A stretch of 64,000 bases of DNA from Actinopolymorpha singaporensis (lineage in GTDB: Bacteria > Actinomycetota > Actinomycetes > Propionibacteriales > Actinopolymorphaceae): positions 1,426,001 through 1,490,000 of the forward strand of contig NZ_LT629732.1 of assembly GCF_900104745.1 (NCBI RefSeq), written 5' to 3'. Below, piece by piece: positions 8,741-17,052 of this stretch (its first letter is position 1; each line of letters opens with the position of its first letter). Made by a program: the position numbers and the translations under genes. The notes below the pieces were generated by a model, which searched no databases, was not told where the DNA came from, and worked only from the letters and a program-made list of their open reading frames with translations.

Positions 8741-9020
8741 GGAGGCAGACCCTACCGACGTCGGTGAGGGCTCCGACAGTGCTTTCCGTCCGGCCCGCTC
8801 GGCTCGGAGAAGGTGGGGCGTCAAAGGGAAGTTGACAACGCCGGCCGGCCACGGCGCGTGTTCCGTTGTGCAGCGGCCGGCCGCGTCGTCCCGCCGGGTA
8901 CGGACCCCGGCGCGCAGTCGCCCGGTGCTGCCTGCAGGACGGTGGTGGGCACAACGAGTTCACGGCGCGGGCGGCGGGAAACCTGTTGTGGACCGTCGAT
9001 CCCGGTGGCACCTTCGGCGC

Positions 9021-9797
9021 ATGTCGGATACCAAGGACCTGGGCACCGAGGAACAACTGCGACGGGTACTCACGGTGGAGCGCTATCCGCGTTCGTCCAC
9101 CTACGACCAGCTCTGGGTCGTCGACAACCTGATGGGGCCGCACCCGCTGTGGGCCGCGGAGGCGTTGACACAGGTGATGCTGCTTCGGCCGGGCATGCGG
9201 GTGCTGGACCTGGGCTGCGGCACAGCGCTCACCTCGATCTTCCTGGCACGTGAGTACGACGTGCAGGTGTGGGCGGTGGACCTGTGGGTCGAGCCCACGG
9301 AGAACTGGGAACGCATCCAGCAGGCAGGCGTGGCCGGCCGCGTGCATCCGGTCCACGCCGACGCGCGCACTCTGCCGTTCGCGGACGGCTTCTTCGACGC
9401 GATCGTCAGCCTTGACGCATACCACTACTTCGGGACCGACGCGCTCTACCTTCCGTACTGCGTGGAGTTCCTCCGGCCGGGCGGCTCGCTCGGCATCGTC
9501 GCGCCGGGCCTTCGCCGCGACCCGGGGCCGGACCTCCCGGCGTACCTCGCCGAGCGCTGGGGACCCGACATGTGCACCTGGCTGGGCCCGGACTGGTGGC
9601 GCCGGCACTGGGAGCGGACCGGTCTGGTCGAGGTCGACGTCGCCGACATGGTGCCCGGCGGCTGGGAGGACTGGCTGCGCTGGCTGGATGCCTGTGAGCT
9701 GGTTGGACGAGGACACGAGCCGGACGCTCGGATGCTGCGAGCCGACGGAGGTGACCTGCTCGGCTTCACCCGCGTACTGGCCCACCGCGTGCGGTAG
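9021..9797 (+). CDS. Class I SAM-dependent methyltransferase
   Basis: 258 residues. The SAM loop is VLDLGCGTALTSIFLA, followed by VWAVDLWVEPTEN, the motif HADARTLPFADGFFDAIVS and the post-motif FLRPGGSLGIVAPG. The sequence SLDAYHYFGTD is conserved in a group of actinobacterial and firmicute methyltransferases annotated only by fold. ATG 9021 starts the recognisable sequence; no strong ribosome-binding site is seen. The roughly 280 bp upstream (8741-9020) shows no convincing gene. Substrate unknown. Confidence 0.85.
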   Translation: MSDTKDLGTEEQLRRVLTVERYPRSSTYDQLWVVDNLMGPHPLWAAEALTQVMLLRPGMRVLDLGCGTALTSIFLAREYDVQVWAVDLWVEPTENWERIQQAGVAGRVHPVHADARTLPFADGFFDAIVSLDAYHYFGTDALYLPYCVEFLRPGGSLGIVAPGLRRDPGPDLPAYLAERWGPDMCTWLGPDWWRRHWERTGLVEVDVADMVPGGWEDWLRWLDACELVGRGHEPDARMLRADGGDLLGFTRVLAHRVR

Positions 9798-9841
9798 GAG
9801 CTCGAGGGCCCAGCGGGTGTCGGCGACCGCTCGGTCAGCTG

Positions 9842-11590
9842 TCATGTGCGGAGCACTCTTCGCTTCGGATCCGACCACTCGGGCGGTACGTATTCGGGGT
9901 GGCCGTGGGTGCCCATGCGGACTTGCCAGCCTTTGTGGTGGATGGTGGTGTGGTGGTGGCGGCACAGGAGTACGCCGTTGGCGAGGTCTGTCGGGCCGCC
10001 GTGGTCCCAGGCGGTCATGTGGTGGGTGACGCAGCGTGGTTCGGGGATCTGGCAGCCGGGGAAGTTGCAGTGGTGTCCGTCGCGGATGGCCAGTGCGCGG
10101 CGTTGGTGTTCTTTGAAGAAGCGGTCGGAGCGGCCGAGGTCGAGCACCTGCCCGTCGCCGCCGAGGACGACTGGGATGAGGTCGGCCTCGCAGGCGAGCC
10201 GGCGCACGGTCGCGACCGAGATCGGTTTGCCGTCGACGCCGAGGTAGCGGGCTGACCCGCCACCTCCACACGTCGGGCACCCGTCATGCGGGTCGACGGC
10301 AGCCTCCGGCTCCGCCGCACCCTCGGGGGCGGCGTCAGCTTCCGGCCCGGCTGCCGGGTCGGCGGTACCTTCCGGATCCGGTCCGGTAGCCGGCTCCGGT
10401 CCGCTTGCCGGAACCCTTCCCGTAGTGGCCCCCGATTCGGGATCGGTGTGTGGTTGTGGGTGGTGGCCGGGTTCTCGCGGTGGTGGTATCCCGTCCGCGA
10501 GCGCGCCGGTGCCGGACGATGGTCGTTTCTCCTTACCTACTTGGCCTTCCTCCTGACCTCCGGCTTCCGTTGATGTCGGCTCTTCGGTGTTGGCGGGCTT
10601 CTTGGTGCTCTGTTTGGCGTGCTTGGGGTCGGTGCAGGGGCAGGTGCACGGCCTGGGACGGACGACAGTTGCGGTGTCGTCGACCGTCCCCGCACCCGTG
10701 CCCTTCAGGAGGGTGTCGAGTGGGATGGTGACCGCGACCTGTGGTGGTCTGCCGCCACGGACGGGCGCCTGCGCCGCAGCGGCCAGCATGCCGATGAGTT
10801 CGGCGAACGCGTCGCCTCGGCGCTGGTCGATCGGCCGCCTGTCTGGGTCTGCCCCCTTGACGGGTTCGGCGAGGGGTTCGATCAGTTTGCGGAGCAGTTC
10901 CATCTCCCACGCCGGGAGGCTGATGTGTACCGACTCCGACTGCGGAACCCCGTTCGGGGAGTAGCGCAGGGAGCGTTTCTGTTCTGCTGTGCGGTCCTTC
11001 CTGGCAAGTTCCTCGCCCAGTTGCCGGTAGTACTCCTCCGGCGCGATCCGTTCCAGAAGCTTCGTACCCAGCACCCGCAGCTCGTCGGGGTTGTGGAACC
11101 GGGCCTTGCCGATCAGGAACCCCTCCGCCTCGACCCGTTCCTCCGGACCCACGTAGTCGGGGAGCTTCTTGACCGCATCGGCGATGACCTGCGCCTGCCG
11201 CACCGACACGTTCCCGGCGGCGAGCGCGTCCCCGGTCGACGGGACCGCTTTGTCCAGGTCGCGCGCGAGGCCGACGGTGGCAGAGGACTCGTGCTTGCTC
11301 ATCCGCAGAGCCGTCCGAAGATAGACGGTGGCGTTCGGCGCCCCGGTGAGCTTGCCGACGTCACAGGCCTCGGCCTGGCGGACGACCTTCAGCTGGGCCG
11401 CCTGCAGCCGGGCGATCTCCCGGCCCAGTACCTCCAGCGCCTGCCCGGCCTGCTCGGCCGTCAACGACACCACAGACGTCGACAACACCACGTCGTTGCC
11501 GGCGGTGACCATGCCCAAGGCATCCAGCAACGGATGCGGCGGCCTACCGCCACCCCCAACACCGGAAGACACCTGGAAGCTCGAAGACAT
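9842..11590 (-). CDS. DUF222 / HNH endonuclease-signature protein (13E12 type)
   Basis: 582 residues. Residues about 40-300 form the alpha-helical DUF222 region (SLTAEQAGQALEVLGREIAR; SVRQAQVIADAVKKLPD). Residues about 300-440 are a Pro/Glu/Thr/Gly-rich linker with compositional repeats. A Cys pair (CPTCGGGG) precedes the C-terminal HNH nuclease motif HCNFPGCQIPEPRCVTHH, followed by LLCRHHHTTIHHKGW. Such proteins are multicopy in actinobacteria (the 13E12 repeat family of mycobacteria). The HNH residues look intact, so a nuclease is plausible, but its biological role is not established. Confidence 0.9.
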   Translation of the reverse strand: MSSSFQVSSGVGGGGRPPHPLLDALGMVTAGNDVVLSTSVVSLTAEQAGQALEVLGREIARLQAAQLKVVRQAEACDVGKLTGAPNATVYLRTALRMSKHESSATVGLARDLDKAVPSTGDALAAGNVSVRQAQVIADAVKKLPDYVGPEERVEAEGFLIGKARFHNPDELRVLGTKLLERIAPEEYYRQLGEELARKDRTAEQKRSLRYSPNGVPQSESVHISLPAWEMELLRKLIEPLAEPVKGADPDRRPIDQRRGDAFAELIGMLAAAAQAPVRGGRPPQVAVTIPLDTLLKGTGAGTVDDTATVVRPRPCTCPCTDPKHAKQSTKKPANTEEPTSTEAGGQEEGQVGKEKRPSSGTGALADGIPPPREPGHHPQPHTDPESGATTGRVPASGPEPATGPDPEGTADPAAGPEADAAPEGAAEPEAAVDPHDGCPTCGGGGSARYLGVDGKPISVATVRRLACEADLIPVVLGGDGQVLDLGRSDRFFKEHQRRALAIRDGHHCNFPGCQIPEPRCVTHHMTAWDHGGPTDLANGVLLCRHHHTTIHHKGWQVRMGTHGHPEYVPPEWSDPKRRVLRT

Positions 11591-11876
11591 GTTCGAACCC
11601 TACCGGCAACCACCGACAAGGAATCCGTTGTCCACAAGGGAAATCGAGTCGACCCTAGGTGGGCCCAGGCTCATGAACCCGCCCTGGTCACCCGCGGTAC
11701 AGAGGAGTGCTGAACGCCAGCTATGCCAGCTCGACGGTGACCGTGCGTAGTCGCCACGCGGGGACCGTTGACACCCGGTGAGCCTGGGCAACGACTGCGC
11801 GGGCTCCCGACGTACGCACCAGTAGAGTGCGGGGCGCCGCGGCACCCGGTCGCGGCGCAGACGAGGGGACGCATGC

Positions 11877-12614
11877 ATGTCGCGGTACGGACGCATCCTG
11901 ATCAAACTCAGCGGCCAGGCCGTGGCGGGCGCGCACAACTCCGGGTTCAGTGCGGACGCGCTCGACCACCTCGCACGGGAGGTCCTGCGCGCGCGTGACC
12001 TCGGCCTCCAGGTCGCCATCGTCGTCGGCGGCGGCAACGTCTTCCGCGGGAGCTCCGCCGACGAGTGGGGCATCGACCGGGTGGAGGCCGACAGCATCGG
12101 CATGCTGAGCACGCTGATCAACGCGATTCTCCTGCGGGGCAAGATCACCGCTCTGAGCGACTACGACGTACGCGTGATGACCGCCATCCCGATCAACTCC
12201 GTCGCCGAGCCGTACATCCGGCTTCGTGCACTCAACCACCTGGCCAAGGGAAAGATCGTCGTACTTGCCTGTGGCATCGGCCAGCCCTACGTCACCACCG
12301 ACTACCCGTCCGTCCAGCGTGCCGCCGAGATCGACGCGGACGCGATCCTGGTGGCCAAGCACGGTGCCGACGGGGTGTACGAGAGCGACCCGAACGTCAA
12401 CAGGGACGCCCGTCGCTACCGTTCGATCAGCTACGACCGGGTGCTGGCGCAGGGCCTGCGGGTGATGGACCAGGCCGCCTTCATCCTCGCCCGTGACCAG
12501 AAGCTTCCCCTGCACGTGTTCGACATCGACCGGGCCGGTGTGATGGCCGGGATCTGCAAGGGCGAGGAGCACGGCACGTACATCTCCGGTGACGTCGAAA
12601 CCGAGTGGGCGTAG
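11877..12614 (+). CDS. pyrH: UMP kinase, stand-alone copy
   Basis: 245 residues of the amino-acid-kinase fold: RILIKLSGQAVAG, IVVGGGNVFRG, the UMP-binding stretch ADSIGMLSTLINAILL, GIGQPYVTTDYPS and AKHGADGVYESDPN. UMP kinase makes UDP from UMP and ATP. Canonical bacterial pyrH lies between tsf and frr; neither neighbour is present here, so this may be a second, paralogous copy. KLSGQAV replaces the usual KLSGEAF. ATG 11877 follows a GAGGGG site. A strong hairpin lies 56 bp after the stop. Confidence 0.9.
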   Translation: MSRYGRILIKLSGQAVAGAHNSGFSADALDHLAREVLRARDLGLQVAIVVGGGNVFRGSSADEWGIDRVEADSIGMLSTLINAILLRGKITALSDYDVRVMTAIPINSVAEPYIRLRALNHLAKGKIVVLACGIGQPYVTTDYPSVQRAAEIDADAILVAKHGADGVYESDPNVNRDARRYRSISYDRVLAQGLRVMDQAAFILARDQKLPLHVFDIDRAGVMAGICKGEEHGTYISGDVETEWA

Positions 12615-12670
12615 GGCTGTCGGGATTCGACGCGGGCCTCGGGTGTGCGGGTCCCCAGCCGACGCCACGC

Positions 12671-12707
12671 CGCATTCCTCGTCGGGCAACACCCGGCGAG
12701 GAATGCG
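12671..12707. terminator. Strong hairpin downstream of pyrH
   Basis: A 16-bp stem (one G-U wobble) with a 5-nt CAACA loop begins 56 bp after the pyrH stop codon. There is no T-tract after it on either strand, as is common for actinobacterial terminators. Bidirectional termination is inferred. Confidence 0.7.
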
Positions 12708-12709
12708 GC

Positions 12710-13019
12710 CGGCGCCACCCTGGCCCGTTCCGCTCTGATGTCGCCGCAGGGCGACCAGTCGAAGGAAGCCGCCCGGCGCGTCCTCCCGTACCTCCTCGAT
12801 CTCGAACGCCGGAGAGTCGGCGAGCTCCTCCCGCAGCGACTCGGGCGTGGACCAGTGCACGTAACCGCGTTCACCGCAGAACGTGTCCAGCGGTTCGAGT
12901 GACCGGAACCTGGCCGCGGCCCGCTGGTGCTGTGGGTCGGAAGCCAGTGCGTCACGTGCTTCCTGTTCGTTCGGTACGACTAGCTCACCGGCAGCAGGGA
13001 GCACCGGGCCACAGGACAC
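12710..13019 (-). pseudogene. Possible gene remnant, unidentified
   Basis: One reverse frame reads as protein-like sequence here (for example RFRSLEPLDTFCGERGYVHW and AFEIEEVREDAPGGFLRLVAL) but has no stop until far inside the opposite-strand pyrH gene, and the hairpin at 12671-12707 cuts across it. It may be a decayed gene that lost its own stop, or coincidental coding-like sequence. I do not recognise the family. The rest of 12615-13139 shows nothing else. Confidence 0.2.
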
Positions 13020-13139
13020 GTCCTACCTCGTCAAGGAACTCTTGACGACCGCCCCGTGAGGGAACGTAACAGTCAACCTTGCCGGCCACAGCCGCGTCGA
13101 ATCCGGCGTTCGTGCCCCTCCATGCTGTTCCGCCTTTCG

Positions 13140-13616
13140 CTAGCGGGCGATGTGGGCTGCTGCCTGCCGGGCGGCGATCCAGGCACCGGCGGCAGCGACG
13201 AGCCGGACGGCGTTCAGGCGATACCAGGTCCGCAGCAACTCCTCGCGTTCTGCGGCCGGGACCTGCTCGGCGGTGAAGAACAACCTGAGGTTGAGGTGTA
13301 CGAGAACAGCTGTCACCGCGGCGCCGGAGACTGAGCAGGAGGCTGCGACGACAAGCCACCGGCGCCCTTCGGGACAATCGTCCCAACCCGACCAGAGCGC
13401 GGCGAGCGCGACCGGGAACGTTGCTGGAAGGACGGGAACGTAGTAGCGCAGCGGGCTCCCGGGAGCAAGCGGCGAACGCGCATGGCCGCATCCGGCCTCG
13501 GCGGCCAGCCGGTCCGGAATCCTGACCACGGCTTCGTACACGTTCCCGAAGAACCAATGAGCATGCCCGAACTGGGCGAGCGTCATCAGTCGCGCCGTGA
13601 GCTGTTGCCTGCGCAT
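13140..13616 (-). CDS. DUF1772-like integral membrane protein
   Basis: 158 residues with about four hydrophobic segments. The motif AHWFFGNVYEAVVRIPDRLA near the N-terminus, then SPLRYYVPVLPATFPVAL, a short polar loop, VTAVLVHLNLRLFF and RTWYRLNAVRLVAAAGAW, resembles the DUF1772/anthrone-oxygenase-like membrane family. Enzymatic function in bacteria is not established. The ATG at 13616 stands 6 nt after a TACGAT -10 box, so the mRNA is probably leaderless. Divergent from the GNAT gene across a 33-bp gap. Confidence 0.7.
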   Translation of the reverse strand: MRRQQLTARLMTLAQFGHAHWFFGNVYEAVVRIPDRLAAEAGCGHARSPLAPGSPLRYYVPVLPATFPVALAALWSGWDDCPEGRRWLVVAASCSVSGAAVTAVLVHLNLRLFFTAEQVPAAEREELLRTWYRLNAVRLVAAAGAWIAARQAAAHIAR

Positions 13617-13622
13617 CGCACC

Positions 13623-13643
13623 ATCGTAGGGAACTCATAGAGT
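13623..13643. promoter_or_regulatory. Divergent pair of -10 boxes for two leaderless genes
   Basis: In the 33-bp gap between two divergent genes, TACGAT (minus strand, 13628-13623) lies 6 nt before the ATG at 13616 and TAGAGT (plus strand, 13638-13643) lies 6 nt before the GTG at 13650. Both spacings fit transcription starting at the first base of the start codon. No convincing -35 boxes are seen, which is common in this phylum. Confidence 0.5.
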
Positions 13644-13649
13644 CTGGCC

Positions 13650-14108
13650 GTGGCCATCGAGATCAGGGAATCGACATCCGCCGACATCGCCGAGCTGGCG
13701 AAGCTGCGCTGGCGAGATCACTTCGAGCGCCGGCTGGAGCCTGACGAGGGCCTCGGCGATTACGTCCGTGGCTTCACGGCGTGGTGGGAACGGCGCGACG
13801 ACTTCCTGGCGGCGGTCGCCGTCGACGGGCAGCGAGTCGTCGGGATGGGGTTCCTCGCGCTGGCCGGTCGGGTGCCCGTCCCGGGCGCGATGGACCGGCG
13901 TACCGGCGACATCCAGTCGGTGTACGTCCAGCCGGAGTTCCGCAACCAGGGCGTCGGTTCGATGGTCGTACGCACACTTGTCGACCTGGGCCGCGAGCGC
14001 GGCTGCAGCCGGGTCACCGTCCACTCCGGCAGTCGCGCGGTCCCGGTCTACGAACGCGCCGGCTTCCAGCACCACCCGCAGCTGATGGTGCACCCGCTCA
14101 CCGACTGA
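13650..14108 (+). CDS. GNAT-family N-acetyltransferase
   Basis: 152 residues comprising a single GNAT domain: IEIRESTSADIAELAKLRW at the N-terminus, IQSVYVQPEFRNQGVGSMVV with the acetyl-CoA-binding RNQGVG loop, and the C-terminal VYERAGFQHHPQLMVH. GTG start, probably leaderless (TAGAGT 6 nt upstream). Substrate unknown; the family acetylates amines on antibiotics, polyamines or protein N-termini. Confidence 0.88.
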   Translation: MAIEIRESTSADIAELAKLRWRDHFERRLEPDEGLGDYVRGFTAWWERRDDFLAAVAVDGQRVVGMGFLALAGRVPVPGAMDRRTGDIQSVYVQPEFRNQGVGSMVVRTLVDLGRERGCSRVTVHSGSRAVPVYERAGFQHHPQLMVHPLTD

Positions 14109-14192
14109 CCCGCCTGCCCGACGGGCGAACGAACCCGGCCGGCCCGCGAGGGCTGGTCACGTCGGCAACCTCCGGCGTATCGTCTGCTGCCC

Positions 14193-14558
14193 ATGGAGCG
14201 TGCCATCCCGATCCTGCCGGCGGACGACCTGCACACTGCCCGTGACTTCTACGTCGACGGGCTGGGGTTCACCGTCACGTTCGAGGTGTCCGACGACGGT
14301 ACGACCGGCCTGCTTGGGCTGGAACGCGGAACGCTCCGCCTCACGATCGACGCCCCGATGTCCGGCCACGGCCGGGAGGCCTGTGTCTCCCTGGAGGTCG
14401 ACGACGCCGACGCCTACTACGAGGAGTGGGGCCGACGGGTCCGGATCGGCGGCCCGCCGCAGAACGAGTCCTGGGGTGCCCGAACGTTCAACGTGATCGA
14501 CCCGGCCGGCAACACCCTTTTCGTGATGGGCCCGACGCGGCAAAGCGATTCGGGTTAG
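14193..14558 (+). CDS. VOC-family (glyoxalase/bleomycin-resistance-like) protein
   Basis: 121 residues with one vicinal-oxygen-chelate domain: AIPILPADDLHTARDFYVDGLG, VSLEVDDADAYYEEW and FNVIDPAGNTLFVMG. The length and the ARDFYVDGLGF motif match small binding proteins of the bleomycin-resistance/glyoxalase superfamily; ligand unknown. A TATCGT box 9 nt upstream may be the -10. Its stop overlaps the stop region of the convergent methyltransferase by 4 bp. Confidence 0.85.
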   Translation: MERAIPILPADDLHTARDFYVDGLGFTVTFEVSDDGTTGLLGLERGTLRLTIDAPMSGHGREACVSLEVDDADAYYEEWGRRVRIGGPPQNESWGARTFNVIDPAGNTLFVMGPTRQSDSG

Positions 14559-15205
14559 CCGTCGCCGCGGCCGGCGAAGAGCAACGCACCAGGCAGGCTC
14601 CCGTCGGGGTCGATCAGGAGTTCGGCCGAGACCGCGAACCCGGCGTCCCGCAGCCAACCCGCCACCTGCTCCGGTCGACGCCGGTGTACGTGGACCCTCA
14701 TCGGGTGGCCGCCGTAGCCTTCCGTCTTCAACCTCGACCCGTCGCCGACGTGGAAGCCGAGCAGCAGCGGCCCGCCGGGTCGTAGCACACGCCGGAAGTG
14801 TCCGAGCACGGTCGGCACCGCCTCGTCGGGGACGTGGATCAACGACCAGAACGCCACCAGGCCGGCGACCGAGGAGTCGGCGAGGGGAAGGTCGGTCATC
14901 GAGCCCACCGCGAACCGCAGGCCGGGATGGTCGCGGCGGGCCACGTCGACCATCGCCGGCGACAGGTCGACACCGAACGCGTCGACGCCCAGCGTGTGCA
15001 GGTGGGCGGTCACGTGTCCCGGCCCGCAGCCCACGTCCGCGACCGGGCCGTCACCGGCGGCGGCACCACGCACGAGTTCGGCGAACACCCCCAGACCGGC
15101 CCTCAGGTACGGCTCGCCGGCCAGGGCGGTGCGTACCCGCTCGGCATAGCTGACCGCCACGGTGTCGTAGGAAGTACGGGTGTCGGCCAGCCAGTCCACG
15201 GTCAC
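14555..15205 (-). CDS. Class I SAM-dependent methyltransferase
   Basis: 216 residues. N-terminus TRTSYDTVAVSYAERVR, SAM loop VADVGCGPGHVTAHL, FGVDLSPAMVDVARR, and FRRVLRPGGPLLLGFHVG. Closely related in layout to the gene at 21705 (shared YDxVAxxYA, ADVGCGPGH, DAFGxDxSPxMV), so the two are paralogues. GTG 15205 overlaps the stop of the preceding gene in a GTGA arrangement, implying translational coupling. Substrate unknown. Confidence 0.87.
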   Translation of the reverse strand: MTVDWLADTRTSYDTVAVSYAERVRTALAGEPYLRAGLGVFAELVRGAAAGDGPVADVGCGPGHVTAHLHTLGVDAFGVDLSPAMVDVARRDHPGLRFAVGSMTDLPLADSSVAGLVAFWSLIHVPDEAVPTVLGHFRRVLRPGGPLLLGFHVGDGSRLKTEGYGGHPMRVHVHRRRPEQVAGWLRDAGFAVSAELLIDPDGSLPGALLFAGRGDG

Positions 15206-15765
15206 AACGGCCGCCCCGGCGGGGCGGCGTCCTGGTGCAGAGTCACGGGCCTGCCGCGCAGGACGGGGTGGCGTACGAGCCGGTCCACGAGGTCGGCGGG
15301 CCCGCCGACGCAGGTCCAGTCGTCGTCCCACATCGTCGACACCAGCCAGGAGTGGTCCGCGGGAAACATCAGGTTGGGCAACGAGCCCCGCCAGAACGAC
15401 GCGGTTCTCTCGTGCCGCCAGGTCGCCGCCTGCTCCGGCCCGGCCTCCACCAGCACGTACGGCCAGCCCGTGTACAAGGTCACCTTGCGTACGTCGGGGA
15501 AAACGATGTCGTCGGCGCCGGTGTCGAGGTAACCCAGCCACCATGGCTGGTCCGGCGACTGCCGGCGCAACAGCGAGACCAGGGCGCGGTCGCGTACCTC
15601 CTGCTCCTCGGCGTCCTCCGGCAGCAGCACGGTGGCGTACGCCTCGAACACCGGCGGGATGGCGGCAGTGATGGTTCGGCTCACAAAGGTGCCGCGCGCG
15701 ATCCACGCGACGTCGGCGCCGGTTCCGATCCGCCAGGTGCGTCCGTCCCGCTCTCTGGTGACCAC
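15202..15765 (-). CDS. Conserved hypothetical protein
   Basis: 187 residues, soluble, acidic and Trp-rich (WRIGTGADVAWIARGTF; QPWWLGYLDTGADDIVFPD; WLVSTMWDDDWTCVGG). I do not recognise a domain with confidence. The 3' end overlaps the methyltransferase start by 4 bp, so the two are one transcription and translation unit and may act together. The sequence looks like a complete, well-folded gene. Confidence 0.75.
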   Translation of the reverse strand: MVTRERDGRTWRIGTGADVAWIARGTFVSRTITAAIPPVFEAYATVLLPEDAEEQEVRDRALVSLLRRQSPDQPWWLGYLDTGADDIVFPDVRKVTLYTGWPYVLVEAGPEQAATWRHERTASFWRGSLPNLMFPADHSWLVSTMWDDDWTCVGGPADLVDRLVRHPVLRGRPVTLHQDAAPPGRPL

Positions 15766-15957
15766 CGCACCAGGCTAGTGCGCCGTCCGAGGTCCACGAT
15801 GCGGCGATCCGCGGCACCAGGAACTACCTGACGGACCAGCACCAGCTCGGCGTGCACAGGCACCGTGCGCGCTCGCGCCCAGGTGAGGCTCCCGCTCCCC
15901 GCCGTGTTGCCGATCTGGGAGCCGGGGTAGAGGTCACGTCGGAACGGGGGATGACCA

Positions 15958-16389
15958 GTGCGACGTCAAGGAGCGGCGGCTCGCTGGGGGCTGCTGGCCG
16001 CGCTGATCGCCGTAGTGACCGCCGCGGTGACCGGTTGCCGGAACCTCCCGCGGGCCGACAGGGAGTGCTGGTGAGCTCAGGGGTCCCAGGTGGTCCCACG
16101 CTGCAAGGGCGTCTGTACGAACATCTGGCGTCCCCTGGTGGTCGGGTCGGCGTGCGTCAGGTCCAAGGTCCCCGGAGTGCCGGAAACCTTCGGCACCCTG
16201 CCGCTGCCCGGCGGGCTGCACCAGCTCACCACGAACGGACACCGCATCTGCACGTTCGTGGTCAACAGGCTGCCCGGCCAGACCGGCGGCCAGCACTTCC
16301 TGACCGGCAGCGCCAGCGGCGACGTCTACACCTGGTCGGTGGTCGTGGTCCCGCCGACCGCCCCGGCAACGATCCAGCTACTGCCCTGA
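15958..16389 (+). pseudogene. Decayed Lipoprotein_15-type secreted lipoprotein
   Basis: A GTG at 15958 opens a lipoprotein signal (hydrophobic core LLAALIAVVTAAVTGC, lipobox VTGC) but the frame stops after 38 codons. In another frame 16078-16389 continues with CKGVCTNIW, HQLTTNGHRICTFVVNR and FLTGSASGDVYTWSVV, clearly matching the C-terminal half of the next gene (CTGSCTSVW, HQLTVNGHRAYTFVADR, FITGSSSGRTYTWRAV). It is best read as a tandem duplicate of that gene that lost its middle and is frameshifted. Confidence 0.75.
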
Positions 16390-16405
16390 GCAGGGAGTCG
16401 CAACG

Positions 16406-17005
16406 ATGAACAGAGCGCGGTCCCTGCAAGGACGATCCGCACCGCGCCGGAGCCGGAGCGTCGTACGCCTCGCCACAGGCACGGTCATGGCCTCGGTGAC
16501 CGCGGCGGCGCTGCTCACCGGCTGCCAGGGAGATCCGCCACCCAAGCGCGGCGAACCGGCCGGATGGGTCCCGAGCGCACTGCCCGCGTACACCGCCTCG
16601 GTCCAGCCCGCGGCGGTGAAGACTCGTGAGGTCAAGGGTTACAGCCGCATCCTGACCACCAGCGGCGGCCTCAGCATCTACGTCAACAACAGCCCGCCGA
16701 ACCCGGCGAACCCCGTCTGCACCGGCTCGTGCACGTCCGTGTGGCATCCGGTACTCGTGAACCTCGGCGGCCTGGTCGATCCGGGCACGCTGGGCGTCCG
16801 GATCGCCACCATCGACCTTCCCGGCCTGGGGCACCAGCTCACTGTGAACGGACACCGTGCCTACACCTTCGTCGCCGACCGGCCTGGGGACTTGCGGGGC
16901 GACCGGTTCATCACCGGATCCTCCAGCGGGAGGACCTACACCTGGCGCGCCGTACGAGTCCCCCAGGGAGCACCCCGCGAGGTCGTCTTCAAGCCCCGGA
17001 AGTGA
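16406..17005 (+). CDS. Secreted lipoprotein, COG4315/Lipoprotein_15 repeat family
   Basis: 199 residues. A basic N-terminus is followed by a hydrophobic core and lipobox LLTGC (Cys about residue 40), predicting export and lipidation. The mature part holds two halves of the actinobacterial secreted-repeat family: GLSIYVNNSPPNPANPVCTG with CTGSCTSVWHP, then HQLTVNGHRAYTFVADRPGD and GRTYTWRAV. Function of the family is unknown. It begins 16 bp after the decayed copy. Confidence 0.82.
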   Translation: MNRARSLQGRSAPRRSRSVVRLATGTVMASVTAAALLTGCQGDPPPKRGEPAGWVPSALPAYTASVQPAAVKTREVKGYSRILTTSGGLSIYVNNSPPNPANPVCTGSCTSVWHPVLVNLGGLVDPGTLGVRIATIDLPGLGHQLTVNGHRAYTFVADRPGDLRGDRFITGSSSGRTYTWRAVRVPQGAPREVVFKPRK

Positions 17006-17052
17006 ACGCCGGTCCTTCCGGGGCCAACCCGATCGACGCCCGCTCGTTCGAT

